Counted from the stretch's first letter, positions 46,426-56,764 are shown. The stretch: DNA of 64,000 nucleotides from Melastoma dodecandrum (GCA_029817715.1 JARUPY010000090.1:2046001-2110000), one strand, 5' to 3'. The notes: generated from the letters alone by a model not told the origin. A program made the numbers and translations.

Positions 46426-49332
46426 GTGAACAGAACCGAAAAGCCAGCCGGCAAGCCGCTCCGCCAGTCGCTCAGGTCGTCGCCGCGAGTTGCGGACAAG
46501 GGCCGGGCGCGCTGGCGCCTGGCCGATCTCGAGTCGCGCCTCGACCCTTCCCAGCACGCGAGCCTGGAGGCGCGGCTGGTGCGCGCGCTGCTTGGTGCCC
46601 TCGCCGATCACTCGCCCTTCCTGTGGGGGCTGATCGAAGCCGATCCCGCCCGTCTCGTTGCAATCCTCGATCAAGATCCCGCCGACACCATCGCGGGCGT
46701 GCTCGAAGCCGTTCCTGCTCTCGCAGAGTCGAGCGACGAGGACGAGGTCATGCGCGGCCTGCGCCAGGCGCGCCAGATCGTGGCGCTCGCCGTCGGCTTG
46801 GCCGATCTCGGCGGCGTCTGGGTGGTCGAGACGGTGGTCCAGACATTGTCGCGCGCCGCCGACGTCTTCATCGCGACCGCCTTCAACTTCCTGCTCAAGC
46901 AGGCCGAGCGGGCGGGGCGCCTACGTCTAGATCCCAGCGATGCGACGCGCGGCTGCGGCCTCGCGATCCTCGCGCTCGGCAAGCTCGGCGGCCGCGAGCT
47001 GAACTATTCGAGCGACGTCGATCTCGTCTGCCTGTTCGATCCCGACGCGGCGGCGCTCGTCGACCATGCCAACGTGCAGACGCTCTACGCCCGCGTCGTC
47101 CGCGACCTCGTGCGCCTGCTGCAGCTGGCGACCGCGGACGGCCATGTGCTGCGCGTCGATCTGCGGCTGCGCCCGGAGCCGTCGGCGCGTTCGGTCGCGG
47201 TGTCGGTCCCCGCGACGCTCGCCTATTACGAGGCCTTCGGCCAGAACTGGGAACGCGCGGCGCTCATCAAGGCGCGCCCCTGCGCCGGGGACCTCGCGCT
47301 CGGCGCGGAGGTGCTGGCGACGCTCGCGCCCTTCGTCTGGCGCAAGTACCTCGACCTCGCGGCGATCGCCGACATCCACGCGATGAAGCGTCAGATCCAA
47401 GCCGCGAAAGGCGGCGGCGAGATCGCCGTCGCCGGCCACGACGTCAAGCTCGGGCGCGGCGGCATCCGCGACATCGAGTTCTTCGTGCAGACGCAGCAGC
47501 TGATCTTCGGCGGCAAGCGGCCGGCGCTGCGCGGCAACCGCACCGTCGAGATGCTGCATCGCCTGCGCCAGGAGAGCTGCATCTCCCGCCACGCGCAGGA
47601 GGACCTCGAGACGGCCTACGCCTTCCTGCGCGGCATCGAACATCGGCTGCAGATGCAGGGCGACCAGCAGACGCACAAGGTGCCGACGGGGAAGGAGGCG
47701 CTGGAGCGCTTCGCCCGCTTCGCCGGCTACGAGTCGGCGGCGGCCTTCTCGGCCGCCTTCGAGCGGTTCTGCCGGCTCGTCGCGCATCATTACGCGCTGC
47801 TGTTCGAGAACGCGCCGAAGCTCGGCCACGGCTCGGGCGATCTCGTCTTCACCGGCATCGCCGACGATCCCGGCACGCTGCGGACGCTGGAGAAGCTCGG
47901 CTTTCGCGATCCCGCGGTGGTCTCGACGACGATCCGCGCCTGGCACGCCGGGCTGCGGCCCGCGGTCCGCTCGCCGCGCGCCCGCGAACGCCTCACCGAG
48001 CTCGTGCCGTCGCTGCTCGCGAGCTTCGCCAAGGGCTCCGACCCCGATGCCGCCGTCGCCGGGTTCGATCGCGCGCTCGAGCGCCTGCCCACCGCGACCG
48101 AGCTCTTCGCCATCCTCACCGCAGGCGGCGCGCTGCGCGCCCTGTTCGGCGAGATCCTGGGCGGCGCGCCGCGTCTCGCCGAGGCGGTGGCGGTGCATCC
48201 GCACCTCCTCGACGTGGCGATCGACGGCGGCGCCGAGATCACCCTCGACGAGGACGCGATGGAGGCGCGCGTGCTGGCGGCGCTGACCCGCGCCACCGCG
48301 ACCGAGGACGTGCTCGACGCGGCGCGCGACTACCAGCACGAGGAGCATTTCCTCATCGGCACGCGTCTGCTCTCCGGCTCGTTGGCGCCGCGCGAGGCGG
48401 GGCTCGCCTACACGACGCTCGCGATTGGGATGATCCGCGCGCTGCTCGCCCGCGCCGAGGCCGTCTTCGCCGCCGAGCATGGTCGCGTGCCGGGGCTGAC
48501 GCTGGCGATCCTCGGCTTCGGGCGGCTCGGCTCGCGCGAGATGAACGCGGCCTCCGACCTCGACCTCGTCGTCGTCTACGACGCGCCGCCGCAGGCGATG
48601 TCGGACGGCGCACGGTCCCTCGACGCCGCGACCTGGGTGACGCGGCTGACGCAGCGCCTGACCACCCATCTGACCGCGCCGACGCGGCGCGGCCGGCTCT
48701 ACGACGTCGACATGCGGCTGCGCCCGTCGGGCCGGCAGGGGCCGCTGGCGACGAAGTTCTCCGCCTTTTCCGCCTACCAGAAGACCACGGCGGCGACCTG
48801 GGAGCATCTGGCGCTGACGCGCGCCCGCGTCATCGCCGGCGATGCGGGGCTTGCGACGCGGATAGAGGCCGCCATCGCCGAGGCGCTCGGCGGCGGCTCG
48901 CGCGACCGGCTCGTGGCCGACGTCGCCGCGATGCGGGCTCTCATGGCGCGCGAGCGGCCGCCGTCTGGCGTCTGGGACCTGAAGCTGGCGCCGGGCGGCC
49001 TCGTCGACGGCGAGTTCGCCGCCCAGGCCTTGTCCCTGGCGCGGCCGGACCTGCGCGATGTCGCGCCGCGGGTCGTGCTCGAGCGCGCTGCCGCGGAAGG
49101 CCTCGTCGCGCCCGGCGCCGTCGCCGCCTACGACCTGCAGGCGGCGGCGAGCCAGATCGTCAAGCTGGCGCTGCCCGACGGCGCGACGCCCGACGACGCC
49201 GGGCGCGGCCTGAAGGCGCGTCTCGCCCAGGCCTGCGGCTGCGCGAGCTGGCCGGCGCTGAAGCCGGCGCTCACGGAGGCCCGCGCGACGCTGCGCGCAG
49301 CCTACAAGGCGGTCGTCCTCGACGCGGGATGA
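46426..49332 (+). CDS. glnE: Bifunctional glutamine synthetase adenylyltransferase/deadenylase
   Basis: Adds and removes AMP on glutamine synthetase according to nitrogen status signalled by PII. The 968-residue protein has two nucleotidyltransferase domains: the N-terminal deadenylase with GGRELNYSSDVDLV near residue 190 and the C-terminal adenylyltransferase with LGSREMNAASDLDLVVVYD near residue 702; both keep the DxD. The regulatory helical regions lie between and after them. The start is a GTG at 46426. It is convergent with spoVR, one base apart. Confidence 0.95.
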   Translation: MNRTEKPAGKPLRQSLRSSPRVADKGRARWRLADLESRLDPSQHASLEARLVRALLGALADHSPFLWGLIEADPARLVAILDQDPADTIAGVLEAVPALAESSDEDEVMRGLRQARQIVALAVGLADLGGVWVVETVVQTLSRAADVFIATAFNFLLKQAERAGRLRLDPSDATRGCGLAILALGKLGGRELNYSSDVDLVCLFDPDAAALVDHANVQTLYARVVRDLVRLLQLATADGHVLRVDLRLRPEPSARSVAVSVPATLAYYEAFGQNWERAALIKARPCAGDLALGAEVLATLAPFVWRKYLDLAAIADIHAMKRQIQAAKGGGEIAVAGHDVKLGRGGIRDIEFFVQTQQLIFGGKRPALRGNRTVEMLHRLRQESCISRHAQEDLETAYAFLRGIEHRLQMQGDQQTHKVPTGKEALERFARFAGYESAAAFSAAFERFCRLVAHHYALLFENAPKLGHGSGDLVFTGIADDPGTLRTLEKLGFRDPAVVSTTIRAWHAGLRPAVRSPRARERLTELVPSLLASFAKGSDPDAAVAGFDRALERLPTATELFAILTAGGALRALFGEILGGAPRLAEAVAVHPHLLDVAIDGGAEITLDEDAMEARVLAALTRATATEDVLDAARDYQHEEHFLIGTRLLSGSLAPREAGLAYTTLAIGMIRALLARAEAVFAAEHGRVPGLTLAILGFGRLGSREMNAASDLDLVVVYDAPPQAMSDGARSLDAATWVTRLTQRLTTHLTAPTRRGRLYDVDMRLRPSGRQGPLATKFSAFSAYQKTTAATWEHLALTRARVIAGDAGLATRIEAAIAEALGGGSRDRLVADVAAMRALMARERPPSGVWDLKLAPGGLVDGEFAAQALSLARPDLRDVAPRVVLERAAAEGLVAPGAVAAYDLQAAASQIVKLALPDGATPDDAGRGLKARLAQACGCASWPALKPALTEARATLRAAYKAVVLDAG

Positions 49333-49333
49333 C

Positions 49334-50875
49334 TTACGCGAGATATCCGGCGCGCGGGCTCGCCGAATGCTCCTTCACGGTCCCGCCGGCGGCATCGACC
49401 TCGCGCAAGGTGACCTCGTAGCTCCACAGGTCGGCGAGGTGCTGCAGCACGTCCTTGGCGGCGCCGGCGTCGAGCCGCATGCCGTGGAGGATCGAATGCT
49501 GCAGGATCAGCCGGCGGTCGCCCTCGAGGTTGACGTCGACGACCTGGATGTCGGCATCGAGCATCGCGACGTCGTACTGGCGCGAGAAGGCGCGGCGGAT
49601 CTCGCGATAGCCGCGCTCGTCGTGGATCGCCTCGACCTTGATCTCGGGCGCGTTCTCGCCCTCGTCGAGGATCTTGAACATGCGCCAGCGCCGCATGAGG
49701 TTCGGCGACAGGTATTGCGAGATGAAGCTCTCGTCGCGGAAGTTGGCCCAGCAGTTCTGCAGGACCTCGAACGGCGCGCCGATGCCGGCGATGTCGGGGA
49801 ACCACTCGCGGTCCTCGGCGGTCGGCTCCGTGGCGATGCGCTCGATGTCCTGCATCATCGCGAAGCCGAGCGCGTACGGATTGATGCCGCTGTAGCGCGG
49901 ATCGTCGTACATCGGCTGCATGACCACGTTGGTGTGCGAGGTCAGGAACTCGAGATAGGCGCCCTCGCTGATCTGCCGCGTCTCGTAGAGGCGCTGCATG
50001 ATGCGGTAGTGGCAATAGGTGGCGCAGCCCTCGTTCATCACCTTGGTCTGCCCCTGCGGATAGAAGTACTGGGCGATGAGGCGGACGATGCGGATGATCT
50101 CGCGCTGCCAGGGCTTCAGGCGCGGCGCGGTCTTCTCGATGAAGTAGAGGATGTTCTCCTGCGGCAGCTCGAGCAGCGCGCGGCGGCGGGCGTCCTGGTC
50201 GGCGGTGCGCTTGGCCTTCTTGCCGGGCACGGTGCGCCAGAGATCGTTGAAGACCTGCTCGCCGTGGCGGCGGCGCTCGTTCTCGCGCTTCTCCTCGGTC
50301 AGCAGGTCGATCTTGCGCTTGCGCGGATAGCGGTGGACGCCATGGCTCATCAGCGCGTGCGCGGCATCGAGCAGCCGCTCGACGGACTGGTGGCCGTAGC
50401 GCTCCTCGCACTTGGTGATGTAGCTCTTGGCGAAGTCGAGGTACTGCAGGATGCCGTCGGCATCCGTCCATTGCTTGAACAGGTAGTTGTTCTTGAAGAA
50501 GTGGTTATGCCCGAACGCCGCGTGCGCGATGACGAGCGTCTGCATCGTCGCGGTGTTCTCCTCCATGATGTAGGAGATGCAGGGGTTCGAGTTGATGACG
50601 ATCTCGTAGGCGAGGCCGCGCATGCCCTTGCGATACGAGACCTCGTGATGCGCGAACTGCTTGCCGAACGACCAGTGCTTGTAGAACAGCGGCATGCCGA
50701 TCGAGGAATACGCGTCGAGCATCTGCTCGGCGGTGATCACCTCGATCTGGTTGGGATAGACGTCGAGCTTGAACTCGCCGACGGCGATCTCCTCGATCGC
50801 GTCGTGGATGCGCTGCACCAGCCCGAAATCCCAGTCGGTCCCGTGATAGAGCAGGCCGTCGGGGGCATGCGTCAT
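49334..50875 (-). CDS. spoVR: SpoVR family protein
   Basis: A 513-residue protein of the SpoVR/YcgB family. Long conserved stretches are visible (MPLFYKHWSFGKQF, EENTATMQTLVIAHAAFGHNHFF, NEGCATYCHYRIM, INPYALGFAMMQDIER). Its biochemical role is unknown, but it travels with yeaG and yeaH in proteobacteria and is linked to stationary-phase or nitrogen stress. Its start overlaps the yeaH stop (ATGA), the third gene of a three-gene operon. Confidence 0.96.
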   Translation of the reverse strand: MTHAPDGLLYHGTDWDFGLVQRIHDAIEEIAVGEFKLDVYPNQIEVITAEQMLDAYSSIGMPLFYKHWSFGKQFAHHEVSYRKGMRGLAYEIVINSNPCISYIMEENTATMQTLVIAHAAFGHNHFFKNNYLFKQWTDADGILQYLDFAKSYITKCEERYGHQSVERLLDAAHALMSHGVHRYPRKRKIDLLTEEKRENERRRHGEQVFNDLWRTVPGKKAKRTADQDARRRALLELPQENILYFIEKTAPRLKPWQREIIRIVRLIAQYFYPQGQTKVMNEGCATYCHYRIMQRLYETRQISEGAYLEFLTSHTNVVMQPMYDDPRYSGINPYALGFAMMQDIERIATEPTAEDREWFPDIAGIGAPFEVLQNCWANFRDESFISQYLSPNLMRRWRMFKILDEGENAPEIKVEAIHDERGYREIRRAFSRQYDVAMLDADIQVVDVNLEGDRRLILQHSILHGMRLDAGAAKDVLQHLADLWSYEVTLREVDAAGGTVKEHSASPRAGYLA

Positions 50876-52191
50876 GCGCTCTCCTTCACGGCCTTCGAAG
50901 CCGCGCCCGGCTGCTTGCGCTCGAAGAGATCGCGGAACACCGGATAGATCTCGTTGCGGTGCGACACGCGGCGCATCGCGAAATTCGCGTGCTCGTTCTT
51001 CAGCGTCTCGTAGGTGCGCCAGAGGTCGGAGGCGCGCGACAGGAAGCCGACCGAGGCGCGCTCGTGCTCGGAGCCGACCTCGAGATAGGCGAAATATTGC
51101 GAGATCGGCAGGATCGCCTGCCGCATCAGGTGCAGCGTGCGCTCGCCGTCGCGCGAGGAATTGTCGCCGTCCGACGCCTGCGCCGCGTAGATGTTCCAGT
51201 CCTCGCGCGGATAGCGGCTGCGCACGACGCGCATCATCTCGTCGAGCGCCGAGGAGACGAGCGTGCCGCCGGTCTCAGGCGAGTGGAAGAACGTGTCCTC
51301 GTCGACTTCCTCGGCCTCGTGCGTGTGGCGGATGAAGACGATGTCGACGTGGCGGTAGCGCCGCTTCAGGAAGATGTAGAGCAGCGCGAAGAAGCGCTTG
51401 GCGACGTCCTTCATGTGCTCGGTCATCGAGGCCGACGTGTCCATCAGGCAGAACATGACGGCCTGCGACACCGGCTTCGGCACCGGTTGGAAGCGCCGGT
51501 AGCGGATGTCGATCGGATCGATGAACGGCACCCGCTTCGAGCGCCGCGTCAGAAGCTCGAGATGCGTGCGCAGCGCCTCCAGCTCGTCGAAGGTCGCGCC
51601 GTTCTTCTCGAGCGCCTCGATCTCGGCCTCGAGCGTCGCGATGCGGTCGGCCGACGGCCGGCGCAGCGCGATGCGGCGCGACATCGAGTTGCGCATCGTG
51701 CGGTTGACGGAGAGGTTCGCCGGCGAGCCGGAGGTCGAGTAGCCGGCCCGCGTCAGCGAGAAGCTCTCGGTCTTGGCGAGCGTCGTCTTGGCGAGGTCCG
51801 GCAGCTCGAGGTCCTCGAAGAACAGGTCGAGGTACTCGTCCTGCGACAGGGCGAAGCGGAAGTCGTCCTCGCCCTTGCCGCCGTCGGCGCCTTCCGAGCC
51901 GCCGCCGGAGCCCTGCTTCTCCTTCGGGATGCGGTCGCCCTGCAGGTACTTCTTGTTGCCGGGCAGCAGTCCTTCGCGGACGCCGCCCGAGGCCGCGCGA
52001 TGCAGGCGCGGCTCGCGCAGGCTGTCGACCGGGATCGTCACCTCGCCGCCCTGGTCGAAGTCCTTGAGCGAGCGGTCCTTCGAACTCGTCTGCACCGCCT
52101 GCTTCACCAGCGCGCGGGCGCGCCGCAGAAAGCGCTGGCGGTTCTCCAGGCTCTTGCCGCCGGGGTTGAGACGTCGATCGATGAGATTCAT
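50872..52191 (-). CDS. yeaH: YeaH/DUF444 family von Willebrand-type protein
   Basis: A 439-residue protein with a von Willebrand factor A-like domain in the C-terminal half; the metal site is DTSAS near residue 249. The N-terminal part has the conserved NLIDRRLNPGGKSLENRQRFLRR region, split here by a Gly-rich linker. It probably serves as a partner or substrate of the neighbouring kinase YeaG. It is between yeaG (22 bases upstream) and spoVR. Confidence 0.95.
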   Translation of the reverse strand: MNLIDRRLNPGGKSLENRQRFLRRARALVKQAVQTSSKDRSLKDFDQGGEVTIPVDSLREPRLHRAASGGVREGLLPGNKKYLQGDRIPKEKQGSGGGSEGADGGKGEDDFRFALSQDEYLDLFFEDLELPDLAKTTLAKTESFSLTRAGYSTSGSPANLSVNRTMRNSMSRRIALRRPSADRIATLEAEIEALEKNGATFDELEALRTHLELLTRRSKRVPFIDPIDIRYRRFQPVPKPVSQAVMFCLMDTSASMTEHMKDVAKRFFALLYIFLKRRYRHVDIVFIRHTHEAEEVDEDTFFHSPETGGTLVSSALDEMMRVVRSRYPREDWNIYAAQASDGDNSSRDGERTLHLMRQAILPISQYFAYLEVGSEHERASVGFLSRASDLWRTYETLKNEHANFAMRRVSHRNEIYPVFRDLFERKQPGAASKAVKESA

Positions 52192-52213
52192 GCCGTCCCC
52201 CAGTGGCCGCCGA

Positions 52214-54151
52214 TCAGCCGGCCTGTTTCGCGCGCATGTACCACTCGACGAGACGCCGCACCTGCCGTTCCGTGTAGCCGCGCGCGGTCATGCGCTCGAC
52301 GAACTCGGTGTGCTTCTTCTCCGTCTCGCTGTCGCGCTTCGACGTGAAGCTGATGACCGGCAGCAGGTCCTCGACCTGGGAGAACATGCGCCGCTCGATG
52401 ACCTCGCGGATCTTCTCGTAGCTCGTCCATGACGGATTCTTGCCAGCATTCTGGGCGCGCGACCGCAGCGAGAACTTGACCACCTCGTTGCGGAAATCCT
52501 TCGGATTCGCGATCCCAGCCGGTTTCTCGATCTTCGTCAATTCCTGATTGAGAAGCTCGCGGTTGAGCAGCTGCCCCGTGTCGGGATCCTTGAAGTCCTG
52601 GTCCTCGATCCAGGCGTCGGCATAGTCGACGTAACGGTCGAACATGTTCTGACCGTAGTCCTGGTAGGATTCGAGATAGGCCTTCTGGATCTCGTGGCCG
52701 ATGAACTCCGCGTAGCGCGGCGCCAGATCGGCCTTGATGAACTCGAGGTAGCGCTTCTCGGTCTCGGCCGGGAGCTGCTCGCGCTTGATCGACTGCTCCA
52801 GCACGTACATCAGGTGCACGGGGTCGGCGACGACCTCGAGCGTGTCGTGGTTGAAGGTCGCCGCCAGCACCTTGAACGCGAAGCGCGTCGAGATGCCGTC
52901 CATGCCCTCGTCGACGCCGGCGGTGTCGCGATATTCCTGCATCGAGCGGGCGCGTGGATCCACCTCGCGCAGGCTCTCGCCGTCGTAGACGCGCATCTTG
53001 GCGTAGAGGTTGGAGTTCTCGTGCTCGCGCAGGCGCGACAGCACCGAGAAGCGCGCCAGCATCTCCAGCGTGCCCGGCGCGCACGGCGCTCCGGCGAGCT
53101 CCGACCCCTGGATCAGCTTGTCGTAGATCAGCTCCTCTTCCGTGACGCGCACGCAATAGGGCACCTTGATCACGTAGATGCGGTCGATGAAGGCTTCGTT
53201 GTTCTTGTTGCCGCGGAAGCTCTGCCACTCGGACTCGTTCGAGTGGGCCATGATGATCCCGTTGAACGGGATCGCGCCGATGTTCTCGGTGCCGACGTAG
53301 TTGCCTTCCTGCGTCGCCGTCAGCAGCGGGTGCAGCATCTTGATCGGCGCCTTGAACATCTCGACGAACTCGAGCATGCCCTGGTTGGCGCGGTTGAGCC
53401 CGCCCGAGTAGGAGTAGGCGTCGGGATCGCTCTGCGAGAGCGTCTCGAGCTTGCGGATGTCGACCTTGCCGACGAGCGAGGAGATGTCCTGGTTGTTCTC
53501 GTCGCCGGGCTCGGTCTTCGAGATCGCGATCTGGCGCAGCCGCGACGGGTTGAGCTTCACCACCTTGAACTTGGTGATGTCGCCGTGGAACTCGTCGAGG
53601 CGCTTGAGGCACCACGGGCTCATCAGCCCGTTGAGGCGACGGCGCGGGATGCCGTAGCGCGTCTCGAGGTCGCTCGCGTAATGTTCGGGGTCGAACAGGC
53701 CGAGCGGGCTCTCGAACACCGGCGAGACGTCGTCGCCGGCCTTCAGCGCGTAGATCGGATAGCGCTCCATCAGCGCCTTGAGGCGCTCGGCGAGCGACGA
53801 CTTGCCGCCGCCGACGGGGCCCAGCAGGTAAAGCACCTGCTTGCGCTCCTCCAGACCCTGCGCCGCGTGGCGGAAGAACGAGACGATCCGCTCGATCGTC
53901 TCCTCCATGCCGTAGAAGTCGGCGAAGGCGGGGTAGATGCGGATCGTGCGGTTCATGAAGATGCGGCCGAGGCGCGCGTCCTTCGCCGTGTCCACCATCT
54001 GCGGTTCGCCGATCGCCGCCAGGATGCGCTCGGTCGCGGTGGCATACATCATGGGGTCGTCGCGGCAGCCCTCCAGGTAGTCCTTGAGGGACATCTCCGT
54101 CGCCCGACGAGCGTCGTAGCTACGCGAGAAGGAGTCTAGGAAATCGTCCAT
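52214..54151 (-). CDS. yeaG: PrkA/YeaG family serine protein kinase
   Basis: A 645-residue kinase with an N-terminal AAA+ domain (Walker A GPVGGGKSS near residue 110, and the stretch KMLHPLLTATQEGNY) and the PrkA C-terminal domain. E. coli YeaG is needed for adaptation to sustained nitrogen starvation. The ATG at 54151 (MDDFLDSFSRSYDARR) is the usual family start; an upstream extension to 54361 is open but AT-rich and non-conserved. It is the first gene of the yeaG-yeaH-spoVR operon, with the promoter in the 54152-54420 gap. Confidence 0.96.
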   Translation of the reverse strand: MDDFLDSFSRSYDARRATEMSLKDYLEGCRDDPMMYATATERILAAIGEPQMVDTAKDARLGRIFMNRTIRIYPAFADFYGMEETIERIVSFFRHAAQGLEERKQVLYLLGPVGGGKSSLAERLKALMERYPIYALKAGDDVSPVFESPLGLFDPEHYASDLETRYGIPRRRLNGLMSPWCLKRLDEFHGDITKFKVVKLNPSRLRQIAISKTEPGDENNQDISSLVGKVDIRKLETLSQSDPDAYSYSGGLNRANQGMLEFVEMFKAPIKMLHPLLTATQEGNYVGTENIGAIPFNGIIMAHSNESEWQSFRGNKNNEAFIDRIYVIKVPYCVRVTEEELIYDKLIQGSELAGAPCAPGTLEMLARFSVLSRLREHENSNLYAKMRVYDGESLREVDPRARSMQEYRDTAGVDEGMDGISTRFAFKVLAATFNHDTLEVVADPVHLMYVLEQSIKREQLPAETEKRYLEFIKADLAPRYAEFIGHEIQKAYLESYQDYGQNMFDRYVDYADAWIEDQDFKDPDTGQLLNRELLNQELTKIEKPAGIANPKDFRNEVVKFSLRSRAQNAGKNPSWTSYEKIREVIERRMFSQVEDLLPVISFTSKRDSETEKKHTEFVERMTARGYTERQVRRLVEWYMRAKQAG

Positions 54152-54420
54152 GGCCCGCCCGATTCCTTTGTGCCGTCGGCTGCGTCGTGGCAGCGACCCG
54201 GCGACTATGATGCATAAACTATGCGCATTCGAAGGTGGTTTCGCGAGGGCGAACAAGTTGTCCTCGCAGTGCGGCAAATTGGTCTCGCAGAGCGTACGGA
54301 GACGGTAGTCTTGGCTTTGAAATCTGTGGACATTTTGCGTTTTGCTCAGCCGCGACGGCATATTCGTGATGGCGATATTGCACGCGCCTGCGACGACTCG
54401 TCCGCAAAGGCTCAGCTCCG

Positions 54421-54975
54421 ATGATTCGCGACGAGTCGCAAAACGCGACAGACGACGTGCCGCTGGTCGCCGTCGCCGCGCTCGGCCGCAACGGCGCGAT
54501 CGGCCGGGCAGGCGGGCTCCCCTTCACGATGCCGGGCGACCTCGCGCGCTTCCGGGCGCTGACGATGGGGACGCCGATGATCATGGGCCGGCGCACCTGG
54601 GACTCGATCGGCCGCCCGCTGCCGGGCCGCGAGAGCCTCGTCGGCTCGCGCGATCCCGCGCTCGAACTGCCCGAAGGCGTGTGGCTCGCTGCCAGCCCTG
54701 AGGACGCCTTGCGCCTCGCGCGAACGAGGGCGGCGGCCATGGGTGCGGCGTCGGTGAGCCTCATCGGCGGTGCGGCGTTGTTCGCGGCGCTGCTGGATCG
54801 GGTCGATCGCCTGGCGCTGACCCTTGTCGACCTCGCGCCCGACGGCGACACCTTCTTTCCGCCAATCGACCCGGAGGCGTGGCGCGAGGTCTCGCGGATC
54901 GTTCCGCAGCGTCATCCCGGCGACGAGGCGGATTGCACGTTCGTCGACTACGTTCGCAAGGCCGCTGCCGCCTGA
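54421..54975 (+). CDS. folA: Dihydrofolate reductase
   Basis: Reduces dihydrofolate with NADPH for thymidylate, purine and methionine synthesis. The 184-residue product has the catalytic Asp in LPFTMPGDLARFR, the NADPH motif MIMGRRTWDSIGRPLPGR and the glycine pair in SLIGGAALF. The first 15 residues are an extension. thyA, its common neighbour, is absent. AAAGG lies ten bases before the ATG. It is divergent from yeaG. Confidence 0.93.
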   Translation: MIRDESQNATDDVPLVAVAALGRNGAIGRAGGLPFTMPGDLARFRALTMGTPMIMGRRTWDSIGRPLPGRESLVGSRDPALELPEGVWLAASPEDALRLARTRAAAMGAASVSLIGGAALFAALLDRVDRLALTLVDLAPDGDTFFPPIDPEAWREVSRIVPQRHPGDEADCTFVDYVRKAAAA

Positions 54976-55019
54976 GCGGCGATTGTGCCGGCGGCTGCGA
55001 TGCCGCTAAACCCCGCCAC

Positions 55020-56288
55020 ATGGATCGACAGGACGAGCCAACCGAGACGCCGCTCGAGGAGGCGGAAACGCTCGCGCTTTCCGGCTCGCGCGACCTGTTC
55101 CTGCGCGCCAGCACACCGGCCTTCCGCAGGGTGACGGCGGCGCTGGTCGCGGCCGGCTTCTCCACCTACGCTCTGCTCTATTGCGTGCAGCCGCTGCTGC
55201 CCGTCTTCTCCGCCGATCTCGGCGTGTCGCCCAGCGCCGCCAGCCTGTCGCTGTCGCTCACCACCGGCACGCTGGCGCTGGCCATGCTCGTCGTCGGCCG
55301 CGTCTCCGACGTCTTCGGCCGCAAGCCGATCATGACGGTGTCGCTCTTCGCCGTCGGGCTGCTCACCCTCGCCTGCGCATTGGCACCCGGCTGGACGAGC
55401 CTGCTCGCGCTGCGCGCGCTGACCGGCGTCGCGCTCGCCGGCGTGCCGGCCGTGGCGATGGCCTATCTCGCCGAGGAGGTCCACCCGCGCGATCTCGGCG
55501 TCGCCATGGGGCTCTACATCGCCGGCAACGCCTACGGCGGCATGGCCGGGCGCGTCATCATCGGCGTGCTGATGGACGCGACGGGCTCGTGGCGCCTGTC
55601 CCTGGCCGTCATCGGCGCCTTCGGCATCGCCGCGGCGGCCCTCTTTGCCGCGTTGCTGCCGCCGTCGCGACGGTTCGCGCCCGAGCAGGGGTTGTCGCTG
55701 TCGCATCTCGGCCGCGCCTTCGCGCGTCACCTGCGCGACCCGGTGCTGCTGCGGCTGTTCGCCGTCGGCTTCGTGCTGATGGGCGGCTTCGTCACGACCT
55801 ACAATTACCTCGGCTATCGTCTGATCGCGCCGCCGTTCGACCTGTCGCAGGCCTGGGCCGGCTCGATCTTCCTCGTCTACGCGCTCGGCGGCCCGTTCTC
55901 GGCATGGCTCGGCCGGCTCGGCGGCCGCCACGGGCTCGGCCGCATGATGATGACCGGGATGGCGCTGGAAGCCCTCGGCCTCGCGCTGACCGCCGTGCCG
56001 AGCCTGCCGATCGCCATCGTCGCGATCGCCATCCTGACCTGCGGCTTCTTCGGCGCGCACGCCATCGCCTCCGGCTGGGTCTCGCGCCGCGCCGCCAGCG
56101 ACCGCGCGGCGGCCGCCTCGCTCTATCTCTTCGCCTACTACGCCGGCTCGAGCCTGTTCGGCTCGGTCGGCGGCCTGTTCTGGTCGCGGTTCGGCTGGAC
56201 GGGCGTGATGGCGCTCGTCGGCGTGCTGATCCTCGCCGGGCTCGCGCTCGCGCGGCTGCTGGCACGACGCGAGCGCCGCGACGCTTAG
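55020..56288 (+). CDS. MFS transporter (12-TM, YnfM-like)
   Basis: A 422-residue inner-membrane transporter. A 35-residue cytoplasmic N-terminus is followed by twelve hydrophobic segments in two bundles. The loop after helix 2 carries GRVSDVFGRKPIM, the MFS signature motif A. It looks most like the drug or sugar-efflux type MFS, but the substrate is not predictable. It is 44 bases downstream of folA on the same strand and its stop overlaps that of the convergent small membrane protein by four bases. Confidence 0.92.
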   Translation: MDRQDEPTETPLEEAETLALSGSRDLFLRASTPAFRRVTAALVAAGFSTYALLYCVQPLLPVFSADLGVSPSAASLSLSLTTGTLALAMLVVGRVSDVFGRKPIMTVSLFAVGLLTLACALAPGWTSLLALRALTGVALAGVPAVAMAYLAEEVHPRDLGVAMGLYIAGNAYGGMAGRVIIGVLMDATGSWRLSLAVIGAFGIAAAALFAALLPPSRRFAPEQGLSLSHLGRAFARHLRDPVLLRLFAVGFVLMGGFVTTYNYLGYRLIAPPFDLSQAWAGSIFLVYALGGPFSAWLGRLGGRHGLGRMMMTGMALEALGLALTAVPSLPIAIVAIAILTCGFFGAHAIASGWVSRRAASDRAAAASLYLFAYYAGSSLFGSVGGLFWSRFGWTGVMALVGVLILAGLALARLLARRERRDA

Positions 56289-56764
56289 TGCGTCGCCACC
56301 ATGAAATGCAGGGCGATCCAGAAGCCGACGAGCAGCACCAGCAGGATCACCGCGTAGGCGGCGATCGCTGGCGGCGTCAGGCCGCCGCTCTCGCGCAGCG
56401 ACGCGCGGGCGCTGCCCTCGGGGCCCTTGCCGGAGAGCGTGGCCTCGGCGAGGTGGCGGTAGGTCGCGATGCGGCGCGGCGTGCCCTCGCCGATGATGTA
56501 GGAGGAAAGCTCCGCCTCGGTGGGCGCACGCCCCTTGGCCGCCTCGAAGGCGGCGAGCCAGTCGAGCTTGTTCTGCTTGTAGATCGAATAGGCGACGAGC
56601 CCGGCGATGTCGGAATCGTCCGAGACGAGGCTTCTGAAGATGCCGTTACGCTCGCTCGCATCGCGCCCAGCCGTGTCGTCGATCGTGCGGGCGGGCGAAG
56701 CCGGCATTGCGGCGGATGGCAGGCGCGGTCGCTCGGCGGTCGTTTCGAGCGTCTCGTTGTCCAT
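56285..56764 (-). CDS. Small membrane-anchored hypothetical protein
   Basis: A 159-residue protein of no named family. The N-terminal two thirds are soluble, with IAGLVAYSIYKQNKLDWLAAFE and APTEAELSSYI, a pattern seen in conserved alphaproteobacterial hypothetical proteins; a single membrane segment lies at about residues 133-155, ending in a short periplasmic tail. A strong AGGAGG lies seven bases before the ATG at 56764, so expression is likely. Role unknown. Confidence 0.78.
   Translation of the reverse strand: MDNETLETTAERPRLPSAAMPASPARTIDDTAGRDASERNGIFRSLVSDDSDIAGLVAYSIYKQNKLDWLAAFEAAKGRAPTEAELSSYIIGEGTPRRIATYRHLAEATLSGKGPEGSARASLRESGGLTPPAIAAYAVILLVLLVGFWIALHFMVATH

Noticed and set aside
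46163..46429. Two short overlapping plus-strand frames before glnE
   Set aside because: Cysteine- and arginine-rich translations without a binding site; they are incidental to an AT-rich spacer.
54221..54424. A 67-codon plus-strand frame between yeaG and folA
   Set aside because: No binding site, unusual composition, and it overlaps the likely divergent promoter region.
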